Source of the DNA: an uncultured Alphaproteobacteria bacterium
GTDB taxonomy: Bacteria > Pseudomonadota > Alphaproteobacteria > HIMB59 > GCA-002718135
NCBI GenBank assembly: GCA_902612825.1
Contig: CACMET010000006.1
Span: 1 to 64,000, forward strand
DNA length: 64,000 nucleotides
Reading direction: 5' to 3'
Shown here: in pieces, positions 27,064 through 35,605 of the stretch
Position numbering within the stretch: position 1 is the first letter of the stretch
Layout: each line of letters starts with the position of its first letter
Notes under the pieces: model-generated
Databases searched by the model: none
Told to the model about the DNA's origin: nothing
The model's input: the letters and a program-made list of their open reading frames with translations, nothing else
Position numbers and translations under genes: made by a program

Positions 27064-27602
27064 ACATGTCTACACAACTAAAAGAAAAAATTAATATTTC
27101 AGTTGATAATATTGAAATACTTACAGATGTAGATTTGGCAGATCTTTGTAATATTACAGAACAAGCAATTAAAGCCGGAGGAGGGTTTGGTTGGTTAAGA
27201 GTTCCCACAAGAGATATTTTAATAGATTATTGGACCAAAAGAACTAATGATAAATATATCAAACTTATTGTTGGAAGACTTAACGGAGTTATAGCTGGGA
27301 CCCTTCAACTAGCGTATGAGGCTCCTAATATTGAGTCTAGGAAAAATATTGCTCGCATAAGAAGACAATTTGTTGCCCCATGGGCAAGAGGTTATGGTTT
27401 AGCCAAAACAATGATTGATAACACTGAACAAATTGCAAAAGAAGACAATATAAAATCTTTGCAATTAGCCGTTAGAGAAACACAAGATGCAGCAATAAAA
27501 CTTTTTACAGGCAAAGGTTATACTAAGTGGGGAGAAAACCCATATTATGCCTATATTAACGGAGGCTTTATAAAAGGTTATTATTATTATAAAAATCTAT
27601 AG
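27060..27602 (+). CDS. GNAT-family acetyltransferase inside the his operon
   Basis: 180 residues with a GNAT fold: IKLIVGRLNGVIAGTLQLAYE is the strand pair before the acetyl-CoA site, ARIRRQFVAPWARGYGLAKTMIDNTEQIAKED is motif A with an atypical Arg-Gly-Tyr-Gly acyl-CoA loop, and LQLAVRETQDAAIKLFTGKGYTKWGENPYYAYI is the motif B region. It overlaps hisH by 4 bases and hisA (GTG start) by one, so it is tightly embedded between two subunits of the same pathway. The substrate is unknown; an ornithine, amine or protein N-terminus target cannot be told apart. No known His step needs an acetyltransferase. Confidence 0.88.
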   Translation: MNMSTQLKEKINISVDNIEILTDVDLADLCNITEQAIKAGGGFGWLRVPTRDILIDYWTKRTNDKYIKLIVGRLNGVIAGTLQLAYEAPNIESRKNIARIRRQFVAPWARGYGLAKTMIDNTEQIAKEDNIKSLQLAVRETQDAAIKLFTGKGYTKWGENPYYAYINGGFIKGYYYYKNL

Positions 27603-28342
27603 TGCAAATTATACCAGCCATAGATTTAAAAGATAATAAATGCGTCAGACTTTCCAAAGGGAAAGATAACACCAGTGTTGTTTACAATGAAGACCCAGAA
27701 AAACAAGCTATCCACTTTGAACAAATTGGTTGTAAAAAACTTCACTTGGTTGACCTAGATGCTGCTTTTGGTAGATCAAATGTTAATTTTGAAACAATAA
27801 AGAAAATTAGAAAATCAATCTCAATACCAATACAATTAGGGGGCGGAGTTCGAAGTTTAGATTTAGCCAAAAAATATTTTGAAGTTGGAATAAATAATTT
27901 AATTATTGGGTCAATGTCTATTGAAAAACCAAATGAAGTTATAATTTTATCAAATACTTATGCGGAAAAAGTATATGTATCCTTAGATATTCTTGAAGAT
28001 AACATTATGATAAAAGGGTGGGATAAAAATTCAGGAAAAAAAATTCAAGACGTTCTAGATATTTATACTAACTCAAAAATTAAAGGATATGTAATTACAG
28101 ATATTCAAAATGATGGAATGCTAAAAGGTTTAAATTTAGATTTTGTTAGTAATTTTATAAATAAAATAAACTTAATTAAAAAATTTAATAAAAAAATTAT
28201 AATTGCAGGCGGTTTAACAAATTACTCTGATCTAACAAATTTAAAAAAGCTAGATACAAAAAATATTGAAGGAATTATTTCAGGTAAATCTTTCTACGAA
28301 GGAAAGATAAATTTAGTAGAAGCGCAAAAAATTCTAAACTAA
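27602..28342 (+). CDS. hisA: ProFAR isomerase HisA
   Basis: (beta/alpha)8-barrel enzyme of the fourth step, an Amadori rearrangement of ProFAR to PRFAR. 246 residues. The catalytic Asp of strand 1 is in [15 protein letters not shown]; further marks are [25 protein letters not shown] (first phosphate site), [14 protein letters not shown] (second Asp) and [12 protein letters not shown] (second phosphate site). Start is GTG at 27602, overlapping the preceding stop by one base. hisF follows after one base. Confidence 0.97.
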   Translation: MQIIPAIDLKDNKCVRLSKGKDNTSVVYNEDPEKQAIHFEQIGCKKLHLVDLDAAFGRSNVNFETIKKIRKSISIPIQLGGGVRSLDLAKKYFEVGINNLIIGSMSIEKPNEVIILSNTYAEKVYVSLDILEDNIMIKGWDKNSGKKIQDVLDIYTNSKIKGYVITDIQNDGMLKGLNLDFVSNFINKINLIKKFNKKIIIAGGLTNYSDLTNLKKLDTKNIEGIISGKSFYEGKINLVEAQKILN

Positions 28343-28343
28343 A

Positions 28344-29099
28344 ATGGTAAAAATAAGAATCATCCCATGCTTGGACGTTAAAGATGGAAGGGTTGTAAAG
28401 GGTATCAATTTTTTAAATTTAATTGATGCAGGAGATCCTGTTGAACAAGCAAAACACTATTCTGATAACGGAGCTGATGAAATATGTTTTTTAGATATTA
28501 GCGCATCATTAGAAAATAGAGATACTATGATCAATGTAGTTAAAAAAACTGCAAACGAGGTCTTTATCCCCCTTACAGTTGGCGGTGGAATTTCATCAAT
28601 AGAAAATATACAAGCCTTACTTAAAGCTGGCGCCGACAAAGTTTCTATAAATTCTGCTGCAATTAAAAATCCCAATATTATTAAAGAAGCTTCTGAATAT
28701 TTTGGAAACCAATGCATTGTTGTGGCTGTTGATGCAAAAAAACAAAATGACGATTGGTTTGTTTATTCTCATGGTGGGACTAAGAAAACTGATTTACTTG
28801 CTTTAAGTTGGATAGAAAAAGCTCAAGAACTAGGAGCAGGGGAAATTCTTTTAACATCAATGGACAAGGATGGCACAAAATCTGGCTTTGATAATGAGCT
28901 ACTAGGTAAAGTATCAGAATTTATAAAGATACCAGTTATAGCTAGCGGGGGAGTTGGCACTCTAGATCATTTCTATGATGGTGTAGTTAAAGGAAAAGCC
29001 GATGCATTATTAGCGGCCTCTGTCTTTCATTTTAATGAAATTAGCATTAAAGAAGTAAAGGAATATTTAAAAGATAAAAATATAAGCATTAGAGATTAA
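28344..29099 (+). CDS. hisF: Imidazole glycerol phosphate synthase, cyclase subunit
   Basis: Barrel partner of HisH that closes the imidazole ring and releases AICAR. 251 residues. [22 protein letters not shown] carries the catalytic Asp near residue 11; [10 protein letters not shown] holds the second; [10 protein letters not shown] and [13 protein letters not shown] are the two phosphate sites. Follows hisA by one base; hisE follows after 5 bases. Confidence 0.98.
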   Translation: MVKIRIIPCLDVKDGRVVKGINFLNLIDAGDPVEQAKHYSDNGADEICFLDISASLENRDTMINVVKKTANEVFIPLTVGGGISSIENIQALLKAGADKVSINSAAIKNPNIIKEASEYFGNQCIVVAVDAKKQNDDWFVYSHGGTKKTDLLALSWIEKAQELGAGEILLTSMDKDGTKSGFDNELLGKVSEFIKIPVIASGGVGTLDHFYDGVVKGKADALLAASVFHFNEISIKEVKEYLKDKNISIRD

Positions 29100-29104
29100 A
29101 TTTT

Positions 29105-29377
29105 ATGAAAATAGAAGACTTAAATAAAATTATAAATAATAGAGTGCAAACAAGAAAAAAAAATTCGTATACCAATAAGTTGTTAAAGTTAGGGCCAAAA
29201 AAAATAGCTCAAAAATTTGGAGAGGAATCCTCAGAATTAATTATAGATTTTTTAAAAGGATCAAAAAAAAGAACAATAGAAGAGGCTGTTGATGTAATTT
29301 ATCATCTTCTTGTTTTGTTAAAATCAAAAAAAATTACCATTGATGAAATTCATAAAGAGCTTGATAAAAGAAAGTAA
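29105..29377 (+). CDS. hisE: Phosphoribosyl-ATP pyrophosphatase
   Basis: Second step of histidine synthesis, removal of pyrophosphate from PR-ATP. 90 residues, an all-alpha MazG-like fold. The metal-binding block KIAQKFGEESSELIIDFL (EExxE) and the second helix EEAVDVIYHLLVLL (ExxD) are present. Separate from hisI, which lies 27 kb away at 56.2 kb, so the common HisI-HisE fusion is not used here. The HIT gene follows after 6 bases. Confidence 0.96.
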   Translation: MKIEDLNKIINNRVQTRKKNSYTNKLLKLGPKKIAQKFGEESSELIIDFLKGSKKRTIEEAVDVIYHLLVLLKSKKITIDEIHKELDKRK

Positions 29378-29383
29378 AACAAA

Positions 29384-29734
29384 ATGTATGATGAAAATAA
29401 TATTTTTGCAAAAATACTAAGAAAAGAAATACCCTGTGATAAAGTTCACGAAGATGAGTTTAGCTTATTTTTTAATGATATTAATCCACAAGCAAAAATA
29501 CATGTTTTAGGAATACCAAAATTCCCCTGTACTACCTTCTCTGATTTTTTAAAGAATGCAGATAATGAAAACATAACATGTTTTTTCAAGAGTGTTCAGC
29601 TAGTAATAAATAATTTAAATATTGAAAACAAAGGTTATAGGTTGATAACAAACTCTGGAGAGGATGGTGGACAAGAAGTTCCTCATTTTCATATTCATAT
29701 TTTAGCTGGAGAAAAAATTGTAAGCTTAAGATGA
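29384..29734 (+). CDS. HIT-family nucleotide hydrolase (HinT-like)
   Basis: 116 residues. The histidine triad HFHIHILAG is near the C-terminus (residues about 103-111), and the N-terminal NIFAKILRKEIPCDKVHEDE is the HinT start. HinT hydrolyses purine nucleoside phosphoramidates and aminoacyl-adenylates. Last gene of the his operon, where HIT proteins are regularly found in Alphaproteobacteria. Convergent with the BON lipoprotein gene, with only one base between stops. Confidence 0.95.
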   Translation: MYDENNIFAKILRKEIPCDKVHEDEFSLFFNDINPQAKIHVLGIPKFPCTTFSDFLKNADNENITCFFKSVQLVINNLNIENKGYRLITNSGEDGGQEVPHFHIHILAGEKIVSLR

Positions 29735-29735
29735 A

Positions 29736-30344
29736 TTATAGTTTCTCTCTTATAATTACATAGTTAATAATTTCATTAACACCTTTAATATTTTTAAGCG
29801 CAACTATCATCTCGTCTAAAAGATCAGGGCGAGCAGATATTCCAGCTATATAAATTTTACCCTGTATTGTTTCAAAGTTAAATGTAATTGATTTAATTCC
29901 CACAGTCTTTGCTGCAACTGCTCTTGCTTGTGTATTAATCCATAAATCGCTAGCATAATCTTTAAGTGTTGTTCTATTTCCAATTTCTATTTCATTTATA
30001 ATTTCTTTAACCCCCTCAACTTCCCAAACTAATCTTACTGCATCAATTCTAATTTCTTGATTGTCAACAAGACCCGTTAATAAAATTCTTCCCTCTAAAA
30101 CACTTGTGTTAATATTTACAAAAAGATTGTTCTCTGCATTTAGGAATTTAGCTGCAATATTGACTTTAATAGTAGCATCATCAATTACTGTTCCAATTGA
30201 TCTCTCTCCTTCAGCAACAACTAATGCAGTTCCACCACCAGTTGCGAGAATATTTGCCGGTGAGCATCCCATGTTTATGAAACCAAAGATTAAAAACATT
30301 GGAAAAATAAATATTTTTATTAATCTTTTAATTTTAACAACCAT
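29736..30344 (-). CDS. BON-domain lipoprotein (DolP/YraP-like)
   Basis: 202 residues. A hydrophobic leader ends in FGFINMGC, a lipobox-like Cys near residue 27, followed by two BON domains: residues about 57-115 (DDATIKVNIAAKFL, GRILLTGLVDN, VEGVKEIINEIEI) and 130-200 (NTQARAVAAKT, GKIYIAGISARPD, IKGVNEIINYVII). The arrangement is that of DolP, an outer-membrane lipoprotein that senses anionic phospholipids and supports BAM. It is encoded next to rsmI and an LpoA-like gene, as in the enteric rsmI-lpoA-yraN-diaA-dolP cluster. Overlaps the rsmI end by 25 bases. Confidence 0.9.
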   Translation of the reverse strand: MVVKIKRLIKIFIFPMFLIFGFINMGCSPANILATGGGTALVVAEGERSIGTVIDDATIKVNIAAKFLNAENNLFVNINTSVLEGRILLTGLVDNQEIRIDAVRLVWEVEGVKEIINEIEIGNRTTLKDYASDLWINTQARAVAAKTVGIKSITFNFETIQGKIYIAGISARPDLLDEMIVALKNIKGVNEIINYVIIREKL

Positions 30345-31162
30345 TTATAAATTTTGTTTTTATTAATATTTGTAAATTTATGTACTATTTCGACGATGTC
30401 GGTCAAAGAAAATTTTGTTGCCATCTTTTTTAATTCTTTTTTATACAAATCAATGTTGTCAAAATCTTGATTTTTTGATGTTTGTCTTTCAACAACAGCA
30501 ACAAATTCTCCTTTAATATTTTCTTTTTTTTCAAGTATTTTATTTTTTACACTGCTAGGAGTTCCTCTAAAAACAAATTCATTTACCTTTGTGAGCTCTT
30601 TACAAATTGAAATTGATCTATCACCCATAATATTTACTAAGCAATCTAGAAAATCAATTAATTTATGATTTGAGACAAATAATACACAGGTCTTTGTTTC
30701 TTGAGAAATATTTTTAATAAGATCCTGTATTTTTTTTTTAGATTTTGGCACAAAACCAAAAAACGCAAATTCTGATATTGGTAATCCCGATAACTGTAAA
30801 CTAGATACAATTGATGAGGGGCCAGGCAAAGATGTAATTCTTATATTATTTGCAATACAATATTGTACTAAATTATATCCAGGATCTGAAATAAGTGGTG
30901 ATCCTGCATCAGAAATTAGAACACAATTTTTATTTTTTAATAAAACTTTAATCTGATCTATAATTTTATGCTCATTATAATCATGTAAAGCTATTAATTT
31001 CTTTTTAATGCCTAATTTATTTAGTAGTTTAAGAGAGTGTTTAGGATTTTCACAAATAATTATATCACATTCTTCAAGTGTTTTCACAGCTCTGTAGGTT
31101 ATGTCATCTAAATTGCCAATAGGTGTTGCTACAATTGAGAGACCATTAATAATATTATCCAT
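30320..31162 (-). CDS. rsmI: 16S rRNA 2'-O-ribose C1402 methyltransferase RsmI
   Basis: 280-residue tetrapyrrole-methylase-fold enzyme that methylates the ribose of C1402 in the decoding centre. LSIVATPIGNLDDITYRAVKTL is the diagnostic N-terminus, then LISDAGSPLISDPGYNLVQYC (SAM pocket), SLPGPSSIVSSLQLSGLP and FFGFVPKSKKK. The usual EDTR motif after strand 2 reads ENPKHS here, a variant. The C-terminal KFSLTDIVEIVHKFTNINKNKIYKWLL is the conserved tail. Starts divergently from and overlapping the LpoA-like gene by 62 bases if that gene begins at its only ATG. Confidence 0.96.
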   Translation of the reverse strand: MDNIINGLSIVATPIGNLDDITYRAVKTLEECDIIICENPKHSLKLLNKLGIKKKLIALHDYNEHKIIDQIKVLLKNKNCVLISDAGSPLISDPGYNLVQYCIANNIRITSLPGPSSIVSSLQLSGLPISEFAFFGFVPKSKKKIQDLIKNISQETKTCVLFVSNHKLIDFLDCLVNIMGDRSISICKELTKVNEFVFRGTPSSVKNKILEKKENIKGEFVAVVERQTSKNQDFDNIDLYKKELKKMATKFSLTDIVEIVHKFTNINKNKIYKWLLKLKD

Positions 31163-32429
31163 AATTTGTATATTTATATTTATAATTTCATGTACTCCAG
31201 TAAATTTATCTAAACAAGATACAAAAAATACTCAAGAAACAACTATTTCTGAAAAATCAATTGATACTAAAGGTGAAAAAAAAATAATTGAAAAAAAAGA
31301 AAACAAACAAGATAATCAAAATAAGAGTTTAGATGATGTTGTATTAGATAAAACGATTATTGCTTTATTTGCAAAAGATGATGATAAAAAAACGACAAAA
31401 CAATTTTTGAATACCTATGAATTAGGAATTTATAACCTTGGTATAAGTGATATAACTATAAAAATAGAATTTTTTGAAGATGAAAATGATTTAAGAAAAA
31501 TTATAGAAAAAAATCTATTACCTGGGAAAATTTTTCTAGGACCAATACAGTCAAAGTATTCAAATATTTTAAATAATTATTGTGTTGATGAAGTAATTTT
31601 CTTTTCTTACTCTTCTAAACCTTCATTTGCAAAAGATTGTATTTACTTGTTAAATTTTTTCCCCAAAAATGAACTTTCACAACTTTTAATGTATTTGAAT
31701 GATGATGCAAAAGTAGCTCTTCTTTACCCTGAGAATGAATATGGATATTTAATAAATAGTTTTATAGATAATATAATTTTTGAAAGCCCAGCTATCTTAG
31801 TGAATAGATCTTCATACAAAAAAGACCTATCAAATGTAAGAGAATCGATAAAAGAATTAGGAAAATATGAATTGAGAAAATATGAATTGAATAGACAAAA
31901 ACAAATTCTATTTTCTAAAAAAGATGAAAAATCAAAAAAAAGACTAAAAAAATTAGAAAGATTTAAAACAACAAGTGACTACGACTTCACACATATTTTA
32001 ATCGCAGATTATGGTTTGAATTTATTACAGGTTGCGCCTCTTCTACCATACTACGACATAGATCCTAATATTGTACAGTTTATGGGAACTGGAGTAATAG
32101 ATGATAAAACTTTTTTCTATGAACCTTCTCTACAAGGAGCAATATTTCCGGGCATTCCTGAAACAAGAAGAATAAATATAATTAATAGATATATGGAAAT
32201 ATATGATGAAGAGTTTTTGAGAATCTCAACATTACCTTATGACCTAATAGGTTTAATTAATTTCATCTACACAAAGAAATATAAACTTGGTGACGTAATC
32301 AAATTATTAAACAATCCGAACAAAAGATTTGAAGGCATTGATGGAAATTTTTATTTTAAAGATAATATGATTGAAAGAGATCTCAACATATTAAAAATAA
32401 ATAACGGAAATTCTTTTGTAATTAATTAA
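31101..32429 (+). CDS. LpoA-like lipoprotein (penicillin-binding protein activator family)
   Basis: 442 residues as an open frame. A long leader with hydrophobic core PLIILSIICIFIFIISC gives a lipobox Cys near residue 31. A Lys/Glu/Asn-rich linker follows, then a periplasmic-binding-protein type I fold like the C-terminal domain of LpoA: DKTIIALFAKDDDKKTTKQFLNTYELGI, GKIFLGPIQSKYSNIL, KVALLYPENEYGY, FTHILIADYGLNLLQVAPLLPYYDI. LpoA switches on the peptidoglycan synthase PBP1A from the outer membrane. The only ATG (31101) lies inside the opposing rsmI gene; a TTG at 31113 is possible. Ends convergent with rdgB, overlapping by 8 bases. Confidence 0.82.
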   Translation: MSSKLPIGVATIERPLIILSIICIFIFIISCTPVNLSKQDTKNTQETTISEKSIDTKGEKKIIEKKENKQDNQNKSLDDVVLDKTIIALFAKDDDKKTTKQFLNTYELGIYNLGISDITIKIEFFEDENDLRKIIEKNLLPGKIFLGPIQSKYSNILNNYCVDEVIFFSYSSKPSFAKDCIYLLNFFPKNELSQLLMYLNDDAKVALLYPENEYGYLINSFIDNIIFESPAILVNRSSYKKDLSNVRESIKELGKYELRKYELNRQKQILFSKKDEKSKKRLKKLERFKTTSDYDFTHILIADYGLNLLQVAPLLPYYDIDPNIVQFMGTGVIDDKTFFYEPSLQGAIFPGIPETRRINIINRYMEIYDEEFLRISTLPYDLIGLINFIYTKKYKLGDVIKLLNNPNKRFEGIDGNFYFKDNMIERDLNILKINNGNSFVIN

Positions 32430-33003
32430 TTAAAAAGTTAATCAATTTTGTTACTGCTATGGACCTATGGCTAATTTCATTTTTTTCTTTAGTGCTTAAT
32501 TCAGCTAATGTTTTGTTATAATTTTTAGGAATGAAAACTGGATCATAACCAAAACCAAATCGACCCTTAGCTTGTTCAGAAATTTTTCCTTCAATTTTGC
32601 CATTAAATATCAGGTTTTGATTTTCTTTAACTGTTAGACTTATTGAAGTTTTAAAGTAAGCATTTTGTTTACTATTTTTTTTAGTATTTTTAATAATACT
32701 CTCAAAACAAGCCTCATTGCTTTTGAAATTATTTAAAAATCTTTTTGAAAGAACGCCTGGTTTCCAATTTAAGCTTTCAATGCATATTCCTGAGTCATCG
32801 GCAAAACAAGGAATACCAGTTTTATTAAATCCATAGTCTGATTTAATTTTTGCGTTTTCTTCAAAAGTTTGACCACTTTCTTCTGGCTCTTCAATAATAT
32901 TTAGATCATTTAATGAAAGAAGTTCTAGATTAAATTTGCTAAAAATTTTTTTAATTTCAATTATTTTATTTTTATTATTTGAGAAAAATAATAATCGCCT
33001 CAA
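32422..33003 (-). CDS. rdgB: XTP/dITP pyrophosphatase RdgB (HAM1)
   Basis: Removes deaminated purine nucleotides (XTP, dITP, ITP) from the pool. 193 residues. LLFFSNNKNKIIEIKKIF is the N-terminal SxNxxK nucleotide motif, ETGQTFEENA appears as ESGQTFEENAKIKSDYG, CFADDSGICIESLNWKPGVLSKRF the catalytic Asp block, and GRFGFGYDPVFIPKNYNKTLAEL the family C-terminal part, ending SHRSIAVTKL. One base after the end of rph; the pair is transcribed together. Confidence 0.97.
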   Translation of the reverse strand: MRRLLFFSNNKNKIIEIKKIFSKFNLELLSLNDLNIIEEPEESGQTFEENAKIKSDYGFNKTGIPCFADDSGICIESLNWKPGVLSKRFLNNFKSNEACFESIIKNTKKNSKQNAYFKTSISLTVKENQNLIFNGKIEGKISEQAKGRFGFGYDPVFIPKNYNKTLAELSTKEKNEISHRSIAVTKLINFLIN

Positions 33004-33004
33004 T

Positions 33005-33715
33005 TTATTTCAAAGCCTCTTTTTGTTTATAAATTATTTCTTTAACACCAATTTTTGCTAATGAAAACATTTCTGTAAACTGAGCATCATTGAAAAAAAA
33101 TTCTTCACCAGTAACTTGAATTTCAGATATTTCATCTGAATCACAAATTACAAAATTTGCATCTACTTGAGCTTCGGAATCTTCTCTATAATCTAGATCT
33201 AATAATGCTTTATTTTCCACTATGCCAGTTGATACTGCCCCTATAAAGTTTTTGATAATTGGTTTTTGAAGATTATAATTATTCTTTAATTTTTCTATTG
33301 CCATATATAAAGAAATAAAACCACCACTGATGGAAGCAGTTCTTGTTCCACCATCTGCTTGAATTACATCACAGTCTATTTTTATTTGACGCTCTCCAAG
33401 ATTAGAAAGATCTACAATTGATCTTAAGCTACGCCCAATTAACCTTTGTATTTCTTGAGTTCTACCCGATTGCTTTCCTTTTGCAGCCTCTCTGTCCATT
33501 CTAGTATTTGTTGACCTTGGTAGCATGCCATATTCAGCTGTAACCCAGCCCTTACCAGTATTCTTTAACCAATGTGGAACTTTTTCATCAATTGTTGCAA
33601 GACAAAGGACATGTGTGTTTCCAAATTTTACTAAGCATGAACCATCAGCATGAATATTAACGTTTTTCTCAAATGAAATTTCACGCATTTGATTGAAGGA
33701 TCTATCTTTTCTCAT
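33005..33715 (-). CDS. rph: Ribonuclease PH
   Basis: Phosphorolytic 3' exoribonuclease that trims tRNA precursors. 236 residues. RSFNQMREISFEKNVNIHADGSCLVKFGNTHVLCLATI is the standard start; GWVTAEYGMLPRSTNTR and GRTQEIQRLIGRSLRSIVDL are the phosphate and RNA-binding blocks, and IDCDVIQADGGTRTASISGGF the catalytic core. First gene of the rph-rdgB pair and divergent from hrcA across 47 bases, the common alphaproteobacterial arrangement. Confidence 0.98.
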   Translation of the reverse strand: MRKDRSFNQMREISFEKNVNIHADGSCLVKFGNTHVLCLATIDEKVPHWLKNTGKGWVTAEYGMLPRSTNTRMDREAAKGKQSGRTQEIQRLIGRSLRSIVDLSNLGERQIKIDCDVIQADGGTRTASISGGFISLYMAIEKLKNNYNLQKPIIKNFIGAVSTGIVENKALLDLDYREDSEAQVDANFVICDSDEISEIQVTGEEFFFNDAQFTEMFSLAKIGVKEIIYKQKEALK

Positions 33716-33762
33716 ATAAATTTAATAATAGTAGATAAATATTATTTTTAAATAAAATTCTT

Positions 33763-34809
33763 ATGTCTGATAATGTATATGCACAAATTAATGATAGATC
33801 GAAATTAATTTTTAAAAAATTAGTTGAGTCATATCTCAAAACCGGGTCTCCAGCAGGATCAGAAACAATTATGAAAATGGGAGGCTTAAATCTTTCCTCG
33901 GCATCAATTAGATCAATTTTATCAAATTTACAAAAAGAAGGTCTTTTATATGCTCCACATAGATCAGCTGGAAGAATGCCTACCGAGAAAGGTATGAGGT
34001 TTTTTGTCGACGGACTTTTAGAATTTGGAAGAATTTCAAAAATAGATAAAGAAAACATTAAACAACAATGTTTAACAAAAGGCAAATCGTATGAGGAGGT
34101 CCTCGATGTTGCTTCTAAAGCTATTTCAGGGTTATCGAGTTATGCAGGAATAGTTATTGCGCCAAAATTTCAAAAAAACTTAAAACACGTGGAATTCATA
34201 AGACTTAATAGTACTCAATTAATGCTTATTCTTGCTTATGAGAATGGGGAAGTAGAAAATCGAATTATTGAAGATAGTGGTAAATACAATAGTTCATTAT
34301 TAATACAGGCTTCCAATTATCTTACATCAAAGTTTACCAATAAAAACATTTTACAAATTAAAAGACTAATCCAATCTGAAATAAAAAATTCGCAAAATGA
34401 ATTAGAGTCAATTTCTTCAAAATTAATTCAACAAGGCATTATTGAAGCTCAGCCTAATAGTAAAAATCCTTATATTTTTCTTCACGGTCAATCAAATTTA
34501 TTAAAAGACGAAATAGTTTCAAAAGATTTAGATCAAATTCGAAATCTTTTTGATGAAATTGAGAAAAAATCTAGTTTTGTAGATATATTAGAAACTGCAG
34601 GAAAAGCAAAAGGGGTTCAGATTTTTATTGGATCTAAAAATTTTTTGTTTAAACACTCTGGTCTTTCTATGGTAATGGCCCCATATAAAAATAATGATCA
34701 AGAAATTATAGGAGCTATAGGTGTAGTCGGCCCCACAAGATTGAACTACTCCAAAATAGTTCCTCTTGTTGATTATACATCCAAAATTATTGGAAAGGTG
34801 ATTGATTAA
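33763..34809 (+). CDS. hrcA: Heat-inducible transcription repressor HrcA
   Basis: Repressor that binds CIRCE operators, kept active by GroEL. 348 residues. N-terminal winged helix SKLIFKKLVESYLKTGSPAGSETIM with LNLSSASIRSILSNLQKEGLLYAPHRSAGRMPTEKGMRFFVDGLL, then the inserted dimerisation and GAF-like domains ending GAIGVVGPTRLNYSKIVPLVDYTSKII. I see no CIRCE element (TTAGCACTC-N9-GAGTGCTAA) in this window, so its operators would be elsewhere, for example before groES. The grpE ATG shares one base with its stop region. Confidence 0.96.
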   Translation: MSDNVYAQINDRSKLIFKKLVESYLKTGSPAGSETIMKMGGLNLSSASIRSILSNLQKEGLLYAPHRSAGRMPTEKGMRFFVDGLLEFGRISKIDKENIKQQCLTKGKSYEEVLDVASKAISGLSSYAGIVIAPKFQKNLKHVEFIRLNSTQLMLILAYENGEVENRIIEDSGKYNSSLLIQASNYLTSKFTNKNILQIKRLIQSEIKNSQNELESISSKLIQQGIIEAQPNSKNPYIFLHGQSNLLKDEIVSKDLDQIRNLFDEIEKKSSFVDILETAGKAKGVQIFIGSKNFLFKHSGLSMVMAPYKNNDQEIIGAIGVVGPTRLNYSKIVPLVDYTSKIIGKVID

Positions 34810-35480
34810 TGGTTGAGAAAAAAGAAGAAGATAACCAACAAGAAGAAATTAAAGAATCTGCTTCTGAGAATATTGAAAACGAAGAAGATAATAATGATAG
34901 TCAAGAAAACACAGATACAGAAGAGATAAGTGAAGATGAAAATACAGAAGAAGATAGTCTAGAAAAGGAAATTGAAACACTTAAAGAAGAGAAAATTCGA
35001 CTACTTGCTGAAATGGAAAATCTTAGAAAAAGATTTGAACGAGAAAAAGTTGAAACGATAAAGTTTGGTAGCATAAATTTAGCTAGAGACATACTATCGC
35101 CAGGAGATAATTTAGAAAGAGCACTAGATGCTTTACCAGAAGATGAAAATCATCCAGAAAGTATAAAAAATCTTATCGATGGTTTAAAAATGGTGCTTAA
35201 AGAATACAAAAATACTCTTGAAAAACACGGAGTCAAAAAAATTGAAACTTTAAATCAAAAATTTGACCATAATTTTCATCAAGCAATGATGGAAGTTGAA
35301 AATAATGATGTTGAGGAAGGAACAGTAGTTCAAGAAGTTCAATCTGGTTATACAATGCACGATCGTTTACTCAGAGCAGCCATGGTTGGGGTTTCCAAAA
35401 AACAAGTCGCTAAAACTGAAGAACCTACAGAAGAAAAAGAAGAAGACAATCCTGAAAATGAGAGTAAAGAAAAGTCATAA
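34809..35480 (+). CDS. grpE: Nucleotide exchange factor GrpE
   Basis: Releases ADP from DnaK and acts as a thermosensor. 223 residues. An unusually long acidic N-terminal tail of about 50 residues (Glu, Asp, Asn rich) precedes the long helix and the conserved core: LLAEMENLRKRFEREKVETIKFG, ARDILSPGDNLERAL, GLKMVLKEYKNTLEKHGVKKI, FDHNFHQAMMEVEN and the final GYTMHDRLLRAAMVGVSK. Another acidic tail closes the protein. One-base overlap with hrcA; dnaK follows after 125 bases with its own promoter. Confidence 0.97.
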   Translation: MVEKKEEDNQQEEIKESASENIENEEDNNDSQENTDTEEISEDENTEEDSLEKEIETLKEEKIRLLAEMENLRKRFEREKVETIKFGSINLARDILSPGDNLERALDALPEDENHPESIKNLIDGLKMVLKEYKNTLEKHGVKKIETLNQKFDHNFHQAMMEVENNDVEEGTVVQEVQSGYTMHDRLLRAAMVGVSKKQVAKTEEPTEEKEEDNPENESKEKS

Positions 35481-35525
35481 AAAGCCGTAAATTACTTGTT
35501 TTTTTTAATATAAATCGGGAACATC

Positions 35526-35553
35526 CTTGTATTTTGAAACTTTTTTCCCATAT
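35526..35553 (+). promoter_or_regulatory. Putative sigma32 (RpoH)-type promoter of dnaK
   Basis: CTTGTA (35526-35531), 15 bases, CCCATAT (35547-35553), a good fit to the heat-shock consensus. Between it and the Shine-Dalgarno AAGAGG (35591-35596) lies a small hairpin ACCAAT-GTCG-ATTGGT (35562-35577). Confidence 0.6.
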
Positions 35554-35605
35554 CTAATGTAACCAATGTCGATTGGTAAATAATTTAGTAAAGAGGATAA
35601 AAAAT

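Noticed and set aside
33716-33762. CIRCE operator upstream of hrcA
   Set aside because: The 47-base spacer contains no TTAGCACTC or GAGTGCTAA half-site.
35562-35577. dnaK leader hairpin as an RNA thermometer
   Set aside because: The stem (ACCAAT/ATTGGT) does not include the Shine-Dalgarno or start codon, so there is no basis for a ROSE-type mechanism.
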